Source: Euleptes europaea (taxonomy: Eukaryota > Chordata > Lepidosauria > Squamata > Sphaerodactylidae). From it: a stretch of DNA of 64,000 nucleotides. The notes beneath the pieces were generated by a model. It was given only the letters and a program-made list of their open reading frames with translations, ran no database searches and was not told where the DNA came from. Made by a program: the position numbers and the translations under genes. The stretch is from the NCBI RefSeq assembly GCF_029931775.1, contig NC_079324.1:61201268-61265267 (forward strand). The letters run 5' to 3'. Of this stretch, positions 37,201-45,700 are shown piece by piece. Each line of letters begins with the position of its first letter. Positions within the stretch are counted from its first letter, which is position 1.

Positions 37201-39520
37201 GCCAGACCCTTGATCATCTACCTTGTCTTGCTGGGCTCAGGGAGGGCCTTCTCCAGCTCTTGCTATCCAAGAGCCTTTAACTAGAGGTACCAGGGATCGA
37301 TCCTGCATACTAAGTTTGCGCACTGACCCTGAGCTACCGCCCCTCCCCACCCCCTCAGCACATTCCTGAGTTAAATCCAGTTTCTTGAGGTGACTGCTTC
37401 AAGGTTGGAGAAAATGTGGGTGATCCAGTCATGGATCTCACATGTAACATGTAGCTTACAGACAAATTAAACAAGATGCTGTCCCTTGGGTTTGGCAGCA
37501 CAGCTGACAAATGGTCATTTAGCCTCTGCTGACAAATGGTTATTTAGCCTCTGCTTAAAAACATTCAGGGAAGGAGAGCCGACCCACCTCCCAAGGATGC
37601 CGCTCTGTTAGAAAATTCTTCCTAATGTCTAGACAGAAACTCTTGATTTAATTTCAACCCGTTGGTTCTGGTCCAACCTTCTGGTTTCAAGAGCAGCCCT
37701 CTTGTACTGAGAATGCCTGTACTCCTGGATCTACAGTAGATCCCCGCAAAAAAGTACATACATAGAACTTTATTGTTTTTGTGTGTTTGTGTATATTTTT
37801 GTGTGTGTGTGTTGGTGTGTGTGTTGTGGATCCAGGACTACAGCTGCCTGGCTTCCAGTTTGCAGATACTTTTGGAGAGAAAACTTGTATATAGACTCTG
37901 TTAATTTATAATTCGGGTTGGTTGGTTGAAATTTTTCTCCTTGGCTCTTTCAAAATATAGCTCCGCTTTCTTAATTCTTTCTCCCTCCTTACCCCAATCC
38001 CCTCTTAAGTTTTGGCAGCTCTACAATGCTATCACGCTTTTTGAATTGTCAAGACATAAGGAATGTAAAGAATGGCAGGTAAGCATTTGTTCTAAAAGGT
38101 CAGACTTGGGGGCTATTTATAATCAGCTTGCTTGATATTGGGGGGGATATAGTAAAGATGAGGAAGAGGAGGGGATCACTATCCATGTCTTATTACAGGT
38201 AAATATATAATGTTACTGTGGGTTGGATGGTCCCTTGTCTTTGGGAGGGGCTGTGGTTCAGTGGTAGAGCATCTCCTTGGCATGCAGAAGGTCCCAGGTT
38301 CAATCCACGGCATCTCCAGTTAAAGGGATCAGGTGGTAGGTAATGTGACAGACTTTTGCCTGAAACCCTGGAGAGCTGCTGCCTATCTGAGGAGACCATA
38401 TTGACCTAAATGGACCAGTGGTCTGATTCAGTATAAGCCAGCTTCATATGTTCATGTCAGTTTGTGAGATCTAGGTTTCTGTATATAGTACTCCTCATCA
38501 GTTTGTGCGTTTTTCGTGTACATCCAATGTGTACATCCAATACCAGAAAGTCAACCCTGCAGATTATCAAGTCTGCACTGATCCTGTTGGCTGTGTGGAC
38601 TTGGAATGGTGTGTGTGTGTGACAGGCAGAGATCAAACCCTGCAGTGCCTGTATGTGGATTGAAGAGACTGGATTTGCAGAGGAGCTCTTGCTTTAGCTT
38701 CAAAAATACGAATGGCACTCAAGAGTGTTCTTAATTTTTTTATATATATATGAACGAAGGTTCCATTCAAGAAAAAGCAAATGAGGAAATGTCCTGTTTG
38801 TCATTTTGCTAATTTACAATGGGCGAATCTCAGTTCACTTACTGATTAGGCATAGCATATTCTAAAATTATGCATGGAGTGGAGAAAAAAAATCTCCCTT
38901 TCCCATTTATTATCATAGAACTCCACCAGAAAGGTGGGGGCAGGGGGTGAATTGGATGGTCAGTAAGTGCCTGTTCTTACAAGCCATTATTAACTTGTGG
39001 AATTTTTGCCATAAGAAGTGACACCCACTAGTTAAGAAGACTTTAAAAGGGGGTTAGACAAATTCGTGATGGAGACATCCATCAGTGGTTATTATCTAGG
39101 ATGGCTAAAGGGGAACCTCCATGTTCAGAGGATGTGTACTTCCCGATACCATTTGCTAGGGGTGAATTTGTGGCCTTCTGGGGCACTGGTTGGCTACCGT
39201 AGAAAACAGGATGCTGAACCGGTTAGACTTTGGTCTGATTCCATTGGGGTTGTGTTAAACTCTGACATGGTTAGTCAATCAGGTATCACATTAGCTATTT
39301 GCTAAGTGTTTTAAGATAGCGGTTTATCTTAATGCTTCCTTTTCTCTCTCCGTTTAAGCAATTTGTGGCTGTCTAAACTATATATTTGTCTGGATTTTCC
39401 TTGCTCCTCCAGGTTTTTGTGCTTGCTCTCACATTTCTGGTGCTCTTCCTTGGAAACTTCCTCACAACTCTGAAAGTAGTGCACACCAAACTCCAGAAGA
39501 ACAAAATGAAGAAGTTGTGA
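16210..39520 (+). CDS. TMEM120B: Transmembrane protein 120B, complete (12 coding exons)
   Basis: TMEM120 proteins (TMEM120A is also called NET29/TACAN) are six-helix membrane proteins of the nuclear envelope and ER with an ELOVL-like fold and a bound coenzyme A in published TMEM120A structures; they are linked to adipocyte differentiation, and TMEM120A's proposed mechanosensitive channel role is disputed. Exons: 16210-16278, 24874-24992, 26763-26879, 30202-30261, 30786-30881, 33277-33366, 34569-34634, 35484-35545, 36266-36358, 36789-36853, 38010-38078, 39413-39520. All boundaries are AG/GT and all phases join, giving 337 residues (human about 339). The N-terminal third (about 1-105) is a charged, Gln- and Glu-rich coiled coil ([17 protein letters not shown]), then [13 protein letters not shown]. 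Hydrophobic helices lie near 134-152 ([16 protein letters not shown]), 159-177, 192-206, 219-236, 260-285 and 303-325 ([20 protein letters not shown]). Start choice: GCGGCATGG Kozak context in the CpG island, matching the family's length. Convergent with RHOF. Confidence 0.97.
16476..16806. repeat. Foldback plus direct repeats of an 80-bp unit at the start of TMEM120B intron 1
   Basis: Arms 16476-16556 and 16576-16656 are reverse complements over 81 bp with one mismatch, separated by 19 bp. A third copy, in the same sense as the right arm, is at about 16673-16756 (diverged). A partial fourth starts at 16762 (GAGTTCTGAGAATTCGGATG). The unit is GC-poor compared with the island on both sides. 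Confidence 0.85.
17212..17402 (+). repeat. tRNA-headed SINE, first of a tandem pair
   Basis: AGCTCAGTGGTAGAGCATCT head, GGTTCAGTCCC B box, end CTGACTCAGTATAAGG, running straight into the next copy. Confidence 0.85.
17403..17572 (+). repeat. tRNA-headed SINE, second of a tandem pair
   Basis: TGGCTCAGTGATAGAGCATC head and GGTTCAATCCC B box; the end is short (AGTAGACAGTAGATGGAGC). Confidence 0.82.
17573..18234. other. TMEM120B intron 1, non-repetitive
   Basis: No coding or RNA signal. 18068-18180 contains AGTAGCTGGGTTAGTCTG and GGTGTTGTGGCACCAGAAAG, traces of an old interspersed repeat of uncertain class. Confidence 0.4.
18235..18632 (+). repeat. CR1 LINE 3' end
   Basis: ORF2-tail codons (GGGTTGAAATTAGATCAAAA, AGGAAGAATTTTCTAACAGT), the 3' UTR and the classic end CTATGATTCTATGA. 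Confidence 0.85.
18750..18870. repeat. Old interspersed repeat, class uncertain
   Basis: AGTCTTGTAGCGTCCTCAAG and GGTGGGCTAGAGCCCGTTTC match a consensus I recognise from sauropsids, but I cannot name its class. Confidence 0.4.
19449..19708 (-). repeat. MIR/CORE-type tRNA SINE
   Basis: Reverse copy, GAAGAAAAAGCTGG to TTACACCACACTGGC. Confidence 0.85.
20213..20322 (+). repeat. Bov-B LINE 3' end (strongly 5' truncated)
   Basis: GAGCAAGGCTGTCAAAGATA, GCCATGAGTCGGAAGCGACT, then an ACACAC run: the same sequence as the tail of the 14231 copy, in the other orientation. Confidence 0.85.
20588..20667 (+). repeat. CR1-type LINE, terminal 80 bp
   Basis: TTGGCCACTGTGTGAACAGA, GGTCTGATCCAGCAGGG, end TTCTTATGTTCTTAT. 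Confidence 0.8.
20670..20966 (-). repeat. MIR/CORE-type tRNA SINE
   Basis: Reverse copy, AGAAGAAGAGTTGG to CAGTACACCATGCTGG. Confidence 0.85.
21355..22070 (-). repeat. CR1 LINE with 148-codon ORF2 remnant
   Basis: 22058-21612 on the minus strand encodes the end of the CR1 reverse transcriptase ORF ([50 protein letters not shown]), followed by the 3' UTR with GTTGGAAGGTACTACCAGGG. One of the youngest-looking CR1 copies here; 5' truncated. Confidence 0.9.
22143..22375 (+). repeat. MIR/CORE-type tRNA SINE
   Basis: CAGCGTGGCGTAGTGGTTAA head to AACCAACTCTTCTTC; the CORE region is internally shortened. Confidence 0.82.
22421..22618 (-). repeat. tRNA-headed SINE
   Basis: ACACATGAAGCTGCC through CTCCAGGGTCTCAGGCAGAG to ACCACTGAGCCA. 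Confidence 0.82.
22619..23659. other. TMEM120B intron 1, non-repetitive
   Basis: No gene, RNA or clear repeat. Minus-strand open frames here have no domain resemblance. Confidence 0.45.
23660..23985 (-). repeat. CR1-type LINE 3' end
   Basis: ACATAAGAAAGGCCATGCTG, AGTCCAGCAGTCTGTTCAC, ending in GCAGGGAGTTCCACAGTTTA. Confidence 0.8.
23986..24140 (-). repeat. Interspersed repeat of sauropsid type, class uncertain
   Basis: GGTGCTACTGGACTCTAG and CTACTGCAGACCAACATGAC are a consensus I recognise from lizards and turtles, here after a duplicated AAGATTCTCAGGG. I do not assign a class. Confidence 0.5.
24610..24765 (-). repeat. CR1-type 3' UTR (second family), old
   Basis: GGAGGCTCCTGGAAGTCC and GAATATGGAGGTTCCATTTA. 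Confidence 0.5.
24874..24992 (+). CDS. TMEM120B: TMEM120B exon 2
   Basis: Acceptor TTCGGTAG, donor GTATGT. Encodes [20 protein letters not shown], then [19 protein letters not shown]; coiled-coil region. Confidence 0.95.
25195..25365 (+). repeat. CR1 LINE fragment
   Basis: CTTGAAGGGCTGTCATTATA, AAAGAGTTTCCGTTTAGACA: ORF2-tail region, with both ends missing. Confidence 0.75.
25868..26088 (+). repeat. 5S-rRNA-headed SINE
   Basis: CTCATCAGATCTCAGAAGC, TGGGAGACCGCCAAGGAAG, tail CATAAGTTGGCTGCAATTTG and ACACACAC. Confidence 0.85.
26090..26335 (-). repeat. CR1-type 3' UTR (second family) with nested CR1 terminus
   Basis: The outer element (GAAAATGGAGGTTCCCCTTA ... AATGGCCATCACTGCATC) is interrupted at about 26145-26237 by a plus-strand CR1 end (GCACCTGGTTGGCCACTGTG ... 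TTCTTATGTTCTTATGTTC). Confidence 0.6.
26336..26520 (+). repeat. tRNA-headed SINE, old
   Basis: GGGGCCATGGCTCAGTGATA head, GGTTCAATCTC B box, GGGCAGCTTCC end. Confidence 0.75.
26763..26879 (+). CDS. TMEM120B: TMEM120B exon 3
   Basis: Acceptor ACTTCACAG, donor GTACGTG. Encodes [20 protein letters not shown], then [18 protein letters not shown]; end of the coiled coil and the conserved FFDMEAYLP block. Confidence 0.96.
27480..27655 (+). repeat. MIR/CORE-type SINE, 3' half
   Basis: CTCACCTACTTCACAGGGTG to AAAAACCAACTCTTC. Confidence 0.75.
27774..28066 (-). repeat. MIR/CORE-type tRNA SINE
   Basis: Reverse full-length copy from AGAAGAAGAGTTGG to ACTACACCATAGC. Confidence 0.85.
28070..28235 (+). 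repeat. L2-type LINE 3' end
   Basis: CAGCCACCCTGAGCCCGGCC and GGGCGGGGTGTACATCAAAT, a typical L2 3' UTR; only the terminus remains. Confidence 0.7.
28238..28405 (-). repeat. MIR/CORE-type SINE, old subfamily
   Basis: TTTTATTCTCCCAACAACCC, GGCCCAAGGTCACCCAG, GGAACCTGGGCCTTCC. Confidence 0.7.
28703..29012 (+). repeat. MIR/CORE-type tRNA SINE
   Basis: GAGAGCCAGCGTGGTGTAGT head to AACCAACTCTTCTTCTTC. Confidence 0.87.
29013..29754. other. TMEM120B intron 3, non-repetitive
   Basis: No gene or RNA seen; a 75-codon plus-strand frame at 29069-29296 has no family match that I know. Confidence 0.4.
29755..29912 (+). repeat. tRNA-headed SINE, head missing
   Basis: Starts at AATCCCTGGCATCTCC (B box) and ends AGGCAGCTTCATGTACTC. 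Confidence 0.8.
30202..30261 (+). CDS. TMEM120B: TMEM120B exon 4
   Basis: Acceptor TTCTTTCAG, donor GTAAGT. Encodes [19 protein letters not shown], identical to human as I remember it. Confidence 0.96.
30786..30881 (+). CDS. TMEM120B: TMEM120B exon 5
   Basis: Acceptor GTTCCAG, donor GTAAGG. Encodes [20 protein letters not shown], then [11 protein letters not shown]: the first membrane helix. Confidence 0.97.
30927..31690. mobile_element. Non-autonomous hAT element with nested CR1
   Basis: Inverted ends CAGGGGTCCCCAAC and GTTGGGGACCTCTG. Flanks GTTTTGAG (30919-30926) and GTTTTAAT (31691-31698) are a worn 8-bp target duplication. A plus-strand CR1 3' end (TTGTGGAACTCCCTGCCCTA ... GTTCTTATG) occupies about 31137-31460. 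Confidence 0.82.
31980..32150 (+). repeat. tRNA-headed SINE, 3' end missing
   Basis: GGGGCCGTGGCTCAGTGGTA head to AGTAGACAATACTGACTTTG. Confidence 0.83.
32151..33260. other. TMEM120B intron 5, non-repetitive
   Basis: A/T-rich unique sequence; no gene, RNA or repeat recognised. Confidence 0.45.
33277..33366 (+). CDS. TMEM120B: TMEM120B exon 6
   Basis: Acceptor CTTCCTTCAG, donor GTACAAG. Encodes [20 protein letters not shown], then ESILISNGS: the second helix. Confidence 0.97.
33582..33720 (+). repeat. MIR/CORE-type SINE, old
   Basis: GATGTAGTAGATAAAGTGTG head trace and CTAACCTACCTCACAGGATA; heavily diverged. Confidence 0.45.
34240..34450 (-). repeat. MIR/CORE-type SINE, old
   Basis: Reverse traces of the CORE region (CACCCTGATGAGGTAGGCTA) and tRNA head (ATACCATGCTATGCCAGC). 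Confidence 0.45.
34569..34634 (+). CDS. TMEM120B: TMEM120B exon 7
   Basis: Acceptor CCTTTTCAG, donor GTAAGT. Encodes [20 protein letters not shown], then T; contains the conserved VSHHY histidines. Confidence 0.97.
35484..35545 (+). CDS. TMEM120B: TMEM120B exon 8
   Basis: Acceptor TTCTTCCAG, donor GTGAGT. Encodes [20 protein letters not shown]. Confidence 0.96.
35785..36003 (-). repeat. MIR/CORE-type SINE, old subfamily
   Basis: CATCCCACCTTTCTCCC, CCCAAGGTCACACAGCGAG, CTACTCCACCACAGTAC. Confidence 0.7.
36266..36358 (+). CDS. TMEM120B: TMEM120B exon 9
   Basis: Acceptor TCCTCCTAG, donor GTGAGT. Encodes [20 protein letters not shown], then [10 protein letters not shown]. Confidence 0.97.
36789..36853 (+). 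CDS. TMEM120B: TMEM120B exon 10
   Basis: Acceptor TTTTCACAG, donor GTAAGT. Encodes [20 protein letters not shown], then H. Confidence 0.97.
36985..37165 (+). repeat. 5S-rRNA-headed SINE, diverged
   Basis: AATCTTGTTAGATGTTGGAA, GCAGTGGCAAACCACTTCTG, CCATAAGTTGGTTGTGATTT. Confidence 0.7.
37185..37350 (-). repeat. tRNA-headed SINE, diverged
   Basis: CTGAGCCAGACCCTTGATCA to GGGATCGATCCTGCATACT and GAGCTACCGCCCC. Confidence 0.6.
37500..37690 (-). repeat. CR1 LINE fragment with internal tandem duplication
   Basis: GACAAATGGTCATTTAGCCT and GACAAATGGTTATTTAGCCT stand side by side (25-bp unit), then ORF2-tail sequence (GAAAATTCTTCCTAATGTCT). Confidence 0.75.
38010..38078 (+). CDS. TMEM120B: TMEM120B exon 11
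   Basis: Acceptor CCTCTTAAG, donor GTAAGC. Encodes [20 protein letters not shown], then EWQ. Confidence 0.96.
38245..38455 (+). repeat. tRNA-headed SINE
   Basis: GGGGCTGTGGTTCAGTGGTA head, GGTTCAATCCACGGC B box, end CAGCTTCATATGTTC. Confidence 0.85.
38985..39262 (+). repeat. CR1-type LINE 3' end (second family)
   Basis: TAGACAAATTCGTGATGGAG, GGAACCTCCATGTTCAGAGG, GACTTTGGTCTGATTCCATT. Confidence 0.65.
39413..39520 (+). CDS. TMEM120B: TMEM120B exon 12 (terminal coding exon)
   Basis: Acceptor CTCCTCCAG. Encodes [20 protein letters not shown], then [15 protein letters not shown] and TGA at 39518-39520. Confidence 0.97.
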   Translation, partial: VFVLALTFLVLFLGNFLTTLKVVHTKLQKNKMKKL

Positions 39521-40315
39521 AAAGAGGACTGTGCTTCCGATGGCTAGAACTTGGGGTTTGGTCCCTTTCTGCCTTCCCTTTGGTTAGACTTGTGTTTTGG
39601 ACAGACCCCCCATGCTCAGCCTCTGACTGGCCCTACAGTATGCAAACCACGGAGGAACTTCCGTCCTCTTGATGCTATGAAGTCTTCCCAACTGACTTAA
39701 TTTGCAAGTGCTGCTCTTTCCAGCTGGTAGCCCACTATTTATGTTTAACTTAATCCAGCACCCATTTGGCCTTTCCTCGGAATACAGCAGAGATTGATCC
39801 CTGCTAGGAAAAAGATGGATTGACAAGAGAGAAAGGAAGCTTTACTACTCTGGAATAAAGCAAGCTTTTGATTAAATGCTGTCTGAAATGCCAGCAGGTA
39901 TTGGAATTTTGGTGGCTGTTCCGGGCCGCTACATGGTACTGCTTGCTGAGCTCTGTGCAGTTTGAGACTCCAGCTGTGAAACAAAAAGGGGTTGTGTGGG
40001 AACAGTGCTTGTGGACTGGGGCTGCTAATGGCTCTTCTCCACTTGCAGATTGATTGGAAACACTTTCAGTGGCACATAAAACAGGTGGAGGGGATCCTTT
40101 GCCTCATTATTGTAACCTATTCCAGTTAGACTTGCTTACAAAAAAAAGCTTAAGTAGAAAGCCTCTTGAAATCCAGTGAATGGTGTGATGTAATGTGATT
40201 TGTTGGCACAAAGGCTGAATGAATGTTTCGTTTACAGAACTAAAATCTTGTTGAGTCTTGGAAGAGGGTGGGGGAAGAAACGTTAGCAAATAAAAGAACT
40301 GCCTCATCCAGGTCA
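39521..40315 (+). other. TMEM120B: TMEM120B 3' UTR with poly(A) signals
   Basis: Repeat-free sequence after the stop. AATAAA hexamers occur at 39854-39859 and 40289-40294. The second is followed by a T-rich, GT-containing stretch (TTTTTAGTAAGTTTTATTTC), so it is my preferred end. Confidence 0.6.
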
Positions 40316-40329
40316 TTTTTAGTAAGTTT

Positions 40330-41319
40330 TATTTCACATTGTGGTCTATTGATCCCCTTTTAAAAAGTCATCTTTGACTTCTAGTGACACTCGGGCAGGA
40401 TAAGAGATGTCTTTGTGGGTCATGGGGCTGCTTCAAACAATGATGAGTGGTAGTGTGACAAGAAGGGGTTTCAGTCCTGAGCCTAGGTTCTGGAAGTGCG
40501 GAATGAGACCAAAATTTGGGAGTTCCTTCACTGGTTCAAGAAAACCATGACTGACTTTTTGTGTCTTTTCATGGAGAAGCTCCCACTCTTGCCTCAGCAG
40601 CATCTTTTGTTTGGTTAATCAAACATATCAAGTCCTGGGTTTTTGTTCCTGTTACATATTTCTGACTGAGTTCTGCTTATGAGCTCTGTCCTACAGAAGG
40701 TGGAAACCAGGGCTGACACTTGTTCCATGTAATCAGTTGGCACCACTATCTTATCACAGGTTCCATTCATTCATTACCTTGATGGCCGTAAAAATATTTT
40801 TACATCAGGGAAAGGGCTCTCTTTAGATTAACTCAGTGCTCCCTGCTAGTGGATGGTTGACCCAACGAAATAAAAAATCCATTTAAGATGCCAGTTTTAC
40901 AAGGGAACAAGGGAGAAGGAGGAAAAAGCATTGAAACACACACTGTAGTTAAAGTAGGGCGATGTTTTGAAGGGAGTATAGTTTGAGGTGGTTTTTCAGG
41001 ATCAGGTGGCCCACACAAAAAGATTTTTTTAAAAAACCTGTATTCATTGGCTACTCAGCATGGCTTAATGGACATCTATCCAAACCGCAACTGGAGACAC
41101 AGCCTCCTTGCCTTAATCCGATGCTCTGTGACCCTTTGCTGGAATTAAATAATCAGTTACTTAATCATAAAGGGTACTTTGGTTCCTGACATCTTGTTAC
41201 ACCTTCTCTCCCATGCCTTTTAGTATGTTGCAATGGCTGAAAGGCCATTTACCTACTACCATTGGAAAATGTCCCCATCTCCCCTTGACAGAGGGCCAGT
41301 AACTGGCATTGTGGGTGAC
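40330..41319. other. Intergenic sequence between TMEM120B and RHOF
   Basis: No gene or recognised repeat in this convergent gap. Confidence 0.45.
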
Positions 41320-41435
41320 CATTCTCTGCTTGAGACCTTGGAGAGTTGCTGCCCCTCGGAGAAGGCAATCCTGAGAGAGACTGGATCAATGGGCTGGCTC
41401 TACAGAAGGCAGCTTTATACTTCAGTACATGAATG
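41320..41435 (+). repeat. tRNA-headed SINE, old 3' half
   Basis: GAGACCTTGGAGAGTTGCTG and AAGGCAGCTTTATAC. Confidence 0.5.
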
Positions 41436-41477
41436 GCAGCGATCTCTTTAACTAACACAGTGGCGTGTATCCTCTCA

Positions 41478-41690
41478 GGGGGAGGGGCGTGGCTCAGTGG
41501 TAGAGCCTCTGCTTGGCATGCAGAAGGTCCCAGGTTCAATCCCCAGCGTCTCCAGTTAAAGGGACTAGGTGAGTAGGTGATGGGAAAGACCTCTGCCTGA
41601 GATCCTGGAGAGCCGCTGCCAGTCTGAGTAGACAATACTGACTTAGATGGACCAAGGGTCTGAGTCAGTAGAAGGCAGCTTCATGTGTTC
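41478..41690 (+). repeat. tRNA-headed SINE
   Basis: GGGGCGTGGCTCAGTGGTAG head to AAGGCAGCTTCATGTGTTC; full length and little diverged. Confidence 0.87.
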
Positions 41691-41837
41691 TCCCTTTCTG
41701 CTCAGCAAAGTCTCATGTCTTCCTCCAGTAAGTGGAGAAAGCGCCACTGAAGTTGGAGAAAGGCTTCATACTTTGCTGAGTGGCATTGTAGGATGCGTGA
41801 CAGTGCCTTTAGCATTATTACCACAAATCTTAATGGA

Positions 41838-42155
41838 AGAAGAAAAAGAGTTGGTTTTTATATGCCGACTTTCTCTACCACTTAAGGAAGAATCAAACCG
41901 GCTTAAATCACCTTCCCTTCCCCTCCCCACAACAGACCCCCTGTGAGGTAGGTAGGGCTGAGAGAGTTCTAAGAAAGCTGTGACTAGCCCAAGGTCACCC
42001 AGCTGGCTTCAAGTGTGGGAGTGGGGAAACAAATCCGGTTCACCAGATTAGCCTCTGCCACTCATGTGGAGGAGTGAGGAATCAAACCTGGTTCTCCACA
42101 TTAGAGTCCACCACTCCAAACCACCAATTTTAACCACTACACCACACTGGCTCTA
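41838..42155 (-). repeat. MIR/CORE-type tRNA SINE
   Basis: Reverse copy, AAGAAAAAGAGTTGG to ACTACACCACACTGGCTC. Confidence 0.85.
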
Positions 42156-42159
42156 CTGG

Positions 42160-42572
42160 AGCACAAACTTTTCTTGTAAGAACATTTTGATCCTTCAAAA
42201 ACTGCAGGTATTCCTCATTTTTCAAGAAAGCTTTTTTTAATGTAAGAACAAGTATTTAATCATGGCAAAGCTCTGGTCCTGCAGACCTTACCTTAGTTGA
42301 TGTGCTAGTAAGTCCCTACCTGTCCCAGAAGTGCTAATGAAAGACTGGCAAATCGCTGCTGGCTTCTGGAAATGGACCGGCTGTTCTCACAGTTCAGTCT
42401 TCAGCAGAGAAGGTACAATAAACAGAAACTGCTGCATGAAAACCAGTCAGTTTTTCAGGTAAAATTGCAAGAAGAACAGTCAATTTAGAAAATGCAGAAA
42501 TGCCTCCTTGCTAATCGCTGAAGGAAAGCCAGTAACACTTTCTGTAAGTTCTTTTCGTTGTCTAGCTTGCCA
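42160..42572 (-). other. RHOF: RHOF 3' UTR (tentative)
   Basis: Repeat-free sequence after the stop; an ATTAAA hexamer on the minus strand at about 42255-42260 is a possible poly(A) signal just before the SINE at 42155. Confidence 0.4.
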
Positions 42573-42737
42573 TCACAATAGGGCACATGGCCTCAATTTC
42601 TTCTGTCGCTTGTTTTTTTTCATGGCGTTCAGAGCAATGCTTGCTGCTTCCCTGAAAATGTCTTCAATGTTTTCACGGTACTTGGCTGAACACTCCAGGT
42701 AAACGTCTGCATTCATCTGGCGACGAGCTTCTTCACC
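42573..42737 (-). CDS. RHOF: RHOF exon 5 (terminal coding exon)
   Basis: Acceptor ATCCTCCAG. Encodes [20 protein letters not shown], then [20 protein letters not shown] and [14 protein letters not shown], stop at 42575-42573. Confidence 0.97.
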   Translation of the reverse strand, partial: GEEARRQMNADVYLECSAKYRENIEDIFREAASIALNAMKKNKRQKKLRPCALL

Positions 42738-45700
42738 CTGGAGGATGGGATCAAGAAAAGCCTTACAAAATGAAGCGAGGCTCAAAGCAGCCAACAAAGT
42801 CAAAACAAGGGGCATGAAGTGACTTAATTGTGAGCTTTGTGTACATAAAGGTACACTTGGTACTTGTGTATTTACTTCTCTTAGCAGCTTCGCAAGTGTG
42901 TGTGCTTGGATTTCTTAAGCTGCTCTCGATTGCCAAATTTGATGCTGTAACCATCAGGTCTACATATGAAGCATAAAAACTGTGTTAAAGAACACAGTTT
43001 CCAGAGAAGAATGATTGAGCACTCTTGCATAAGGCTGAGAAGGGGCTGCTCAATGATAGAACGGGTGTGGCATGCCAGGTTCAATCCCCAGAGCTTCCTG
43101 GATTTCTAGCAGCAAGAGGAAGGCGTCTTCCTGTGACCTCAGGAGGCTTTGTCAGTCAAAGAAAATAATGTCCTCCTAGATTAATCAATGGTCTGGTTGG
43201 GTATAATGCATTCTCATGTATTCAGTGGACAGAGTTTGGAAGAAGGCTTAGTTGGTCAGCATAAGCCCAACAGCTCTTAATCTGGTTAGCTCCACAAAGC
43301 CAAGAAGAAGAGTTGGTTTTTATATGCCGACTTTCTCTGCCACTTAAGGAAGAATCAAACCTTCCCTTCCCCACAACAAACACCCTGTGAGGTAGGTGGG
43401 GCTGAGAGCTCTAAGAGACCCAAGGTCACCCAGCTGGCTTCATGTGGAGGAGTGGGGAATCAAACCCGGTTCTCCAGATTAGAGTCCACCACTCTTAACC
43501 ACTACACCACGCTGGCTCTCAAAAGCACTACAAAGCCAGAGACTGAAGTGTGCATAAGATGACCAAAAATCCATCTGGCCTGGAGCCTGTGCAGCCCTAG
43601 AAGAACTCCCCTACATAAATACCTAATCCCCCCCTTCTCCACTGCAGCCATCTTTGTCTATGGACTAATGGATTCCCAGGAATATCATGCTGGCCAGAAG
43701 AGGGAATCTGCAAAAATTGCTCTTTTACAAGTAGAAGGGAAGGCTAGAATCCATGCCCGTTTATGACAGTGGTCAACCAGATGGCCCAGAAAGCCTCCAA
43801 ACAAGATATGGGGGCCAAAGTCTCCCTGTAGTGTTGCTCTTCAGAAGTAGGCCAACTTTGAATGTGGAGCCTCTATTTAGTCATCATGGCTGCTGGCTCA
43901 TATCTTCCATGTAAGAGCCAGTTCAGTCCTGTGGAGCAACAAGTGGTTGCTGAAAAAGTTACAGTAGGAAAATCTAATAGCTGCCTGTTTTAATTCAAGT
44001 TCTCGATCATACCATTATGACAGACATGAAGTAGCCTTTGAGTGCATCCCTTTGTGAATGGAAAGATTCTTACTAGTGTTCCATTGCATTTACCTGGCTG
44101 TAAGTGATTGGCTCCTGCTGAGCTGAGCGGAGTTTCCGTAAGTATTCCCTGTCTTTACGGAGATCTGTTTTGCAGCCAACAAGTACTATGGGGATTCCTT
44201 GGCAGAAATGGCTCACCTCATGAGACCACTGGCAGAGAGAAATGAAAGGGTTAAGTTTACTGACATACTTTTTTGAAACAAGGTTTGTGGGAAGGGGGGT
44301 GACTACTAATGATCAAGGAGATAGTGAGGGAGACGGGGATATCATATTTTAAACATTCATAAGAAAACAAGAAAAGCCCTGCTGGATCAGACCAAGGCCC
44401 ATCAAGTCCAGCAGTCTGTTCTCACAAGTGACCAATCAGGTGCCTCTAAGAAGCCCACAAACAAAACAACTGCAGTAGCATTGTCCTGCCTGTGTTCCAT
44501 AGGCCTGCTCCTCAGATAGAGAGAACAGGTATGCATCATGACTAGCATTCATTTTGACTAGTAGCCATGGATAGCCCTGTCCTCCATGCACATGTCCACT
44601 CCCCTCTTAAAGCCTTCCTGTACATAGGATGGTGTACCCATCATATTGTAAGTCCGGAATAAAACAGAGATGGGGGTAAAACTTATGTGGCTTAACATAT
44701 CTGAATCTTATGTGTGTACTGGTGACTCCCCCCCCCCCCCCAGCTGATTGGTGGAAAACAAGCCAGAGGAAGAAGTCTGTGCTGGTTTTTACAGGTCTGG
44801 GTTTTTATTTTGAAGCCTTGTTTGGATGTTTTTTTTTGTTTTTTTTTGCATTAGTACTGTATGTCTTTGTGCCACTGTACACTTCTATATAGACTTTTTT
44901 TTGCCATCAACTTGCAGCTAGGGGTTTCCACGGTAAGCAACATTCAGAGGTGGTTCGCCCTTGCCTGCCTCTGCATAGCGACCCTGGACTTCCTTGGCAG
45001 TCTCCCATCCAAATACTAACCAGACAAGATCTGGCTATCCAAGTCATGGACAGACATTTATAAAGGCCCTATAAGTAACTAGTCATCTTTCTCTCCACAT
45101 TTAAAAGGAAACTGATGACTGTAAAGTCCTTCTGCAAGTTTCCCATAGCTTGGGGAAACAGAAATAAAATTACTTTATTCAGAACCCTCTAATGTATGTG
45201 CTTCAAGGATGGAAGCCCTCTATAAAAGGTCTTTTACCTTAATTAATACATTATCAAAGCTGGTAGGATTCATGACATCATAGCAAACTAAGACCACACT
45301 GGTGTTCTGGTATGAAAGTGGTCGTAGCCGATCATAATCCTCCTGCCCTGGAACAAAGAGGAGAAAGGGAAGAGCTTTTTATTTTAATGTAGTTTCTGTC
45401 CAGTGACTGGGCAATAGCAAAAGATCCCCTAAAGAATGGAGAAATGAAGCTCATGCTTCCTGTGTTTGTCTCCAAATTTGAACCCTAGCAAGCACTAAGT
45501 ATAAGCTTAAGCCAGTAAAACTGTCATGACTTCCCCTTGAGTACCATTTGGGAGTAGTAGGGTACACGGGATGGGCAGTATTTGAAGATCCCAAAGACAG
45601 CCAATCTGGAGTTCAGGTTGAATTGTAGAACTAACACTTCAGAGAACCAGGTCCAGTTGGTGACCACTGCCAATGACAGCATGCTGCTCTGTGCTACTTG

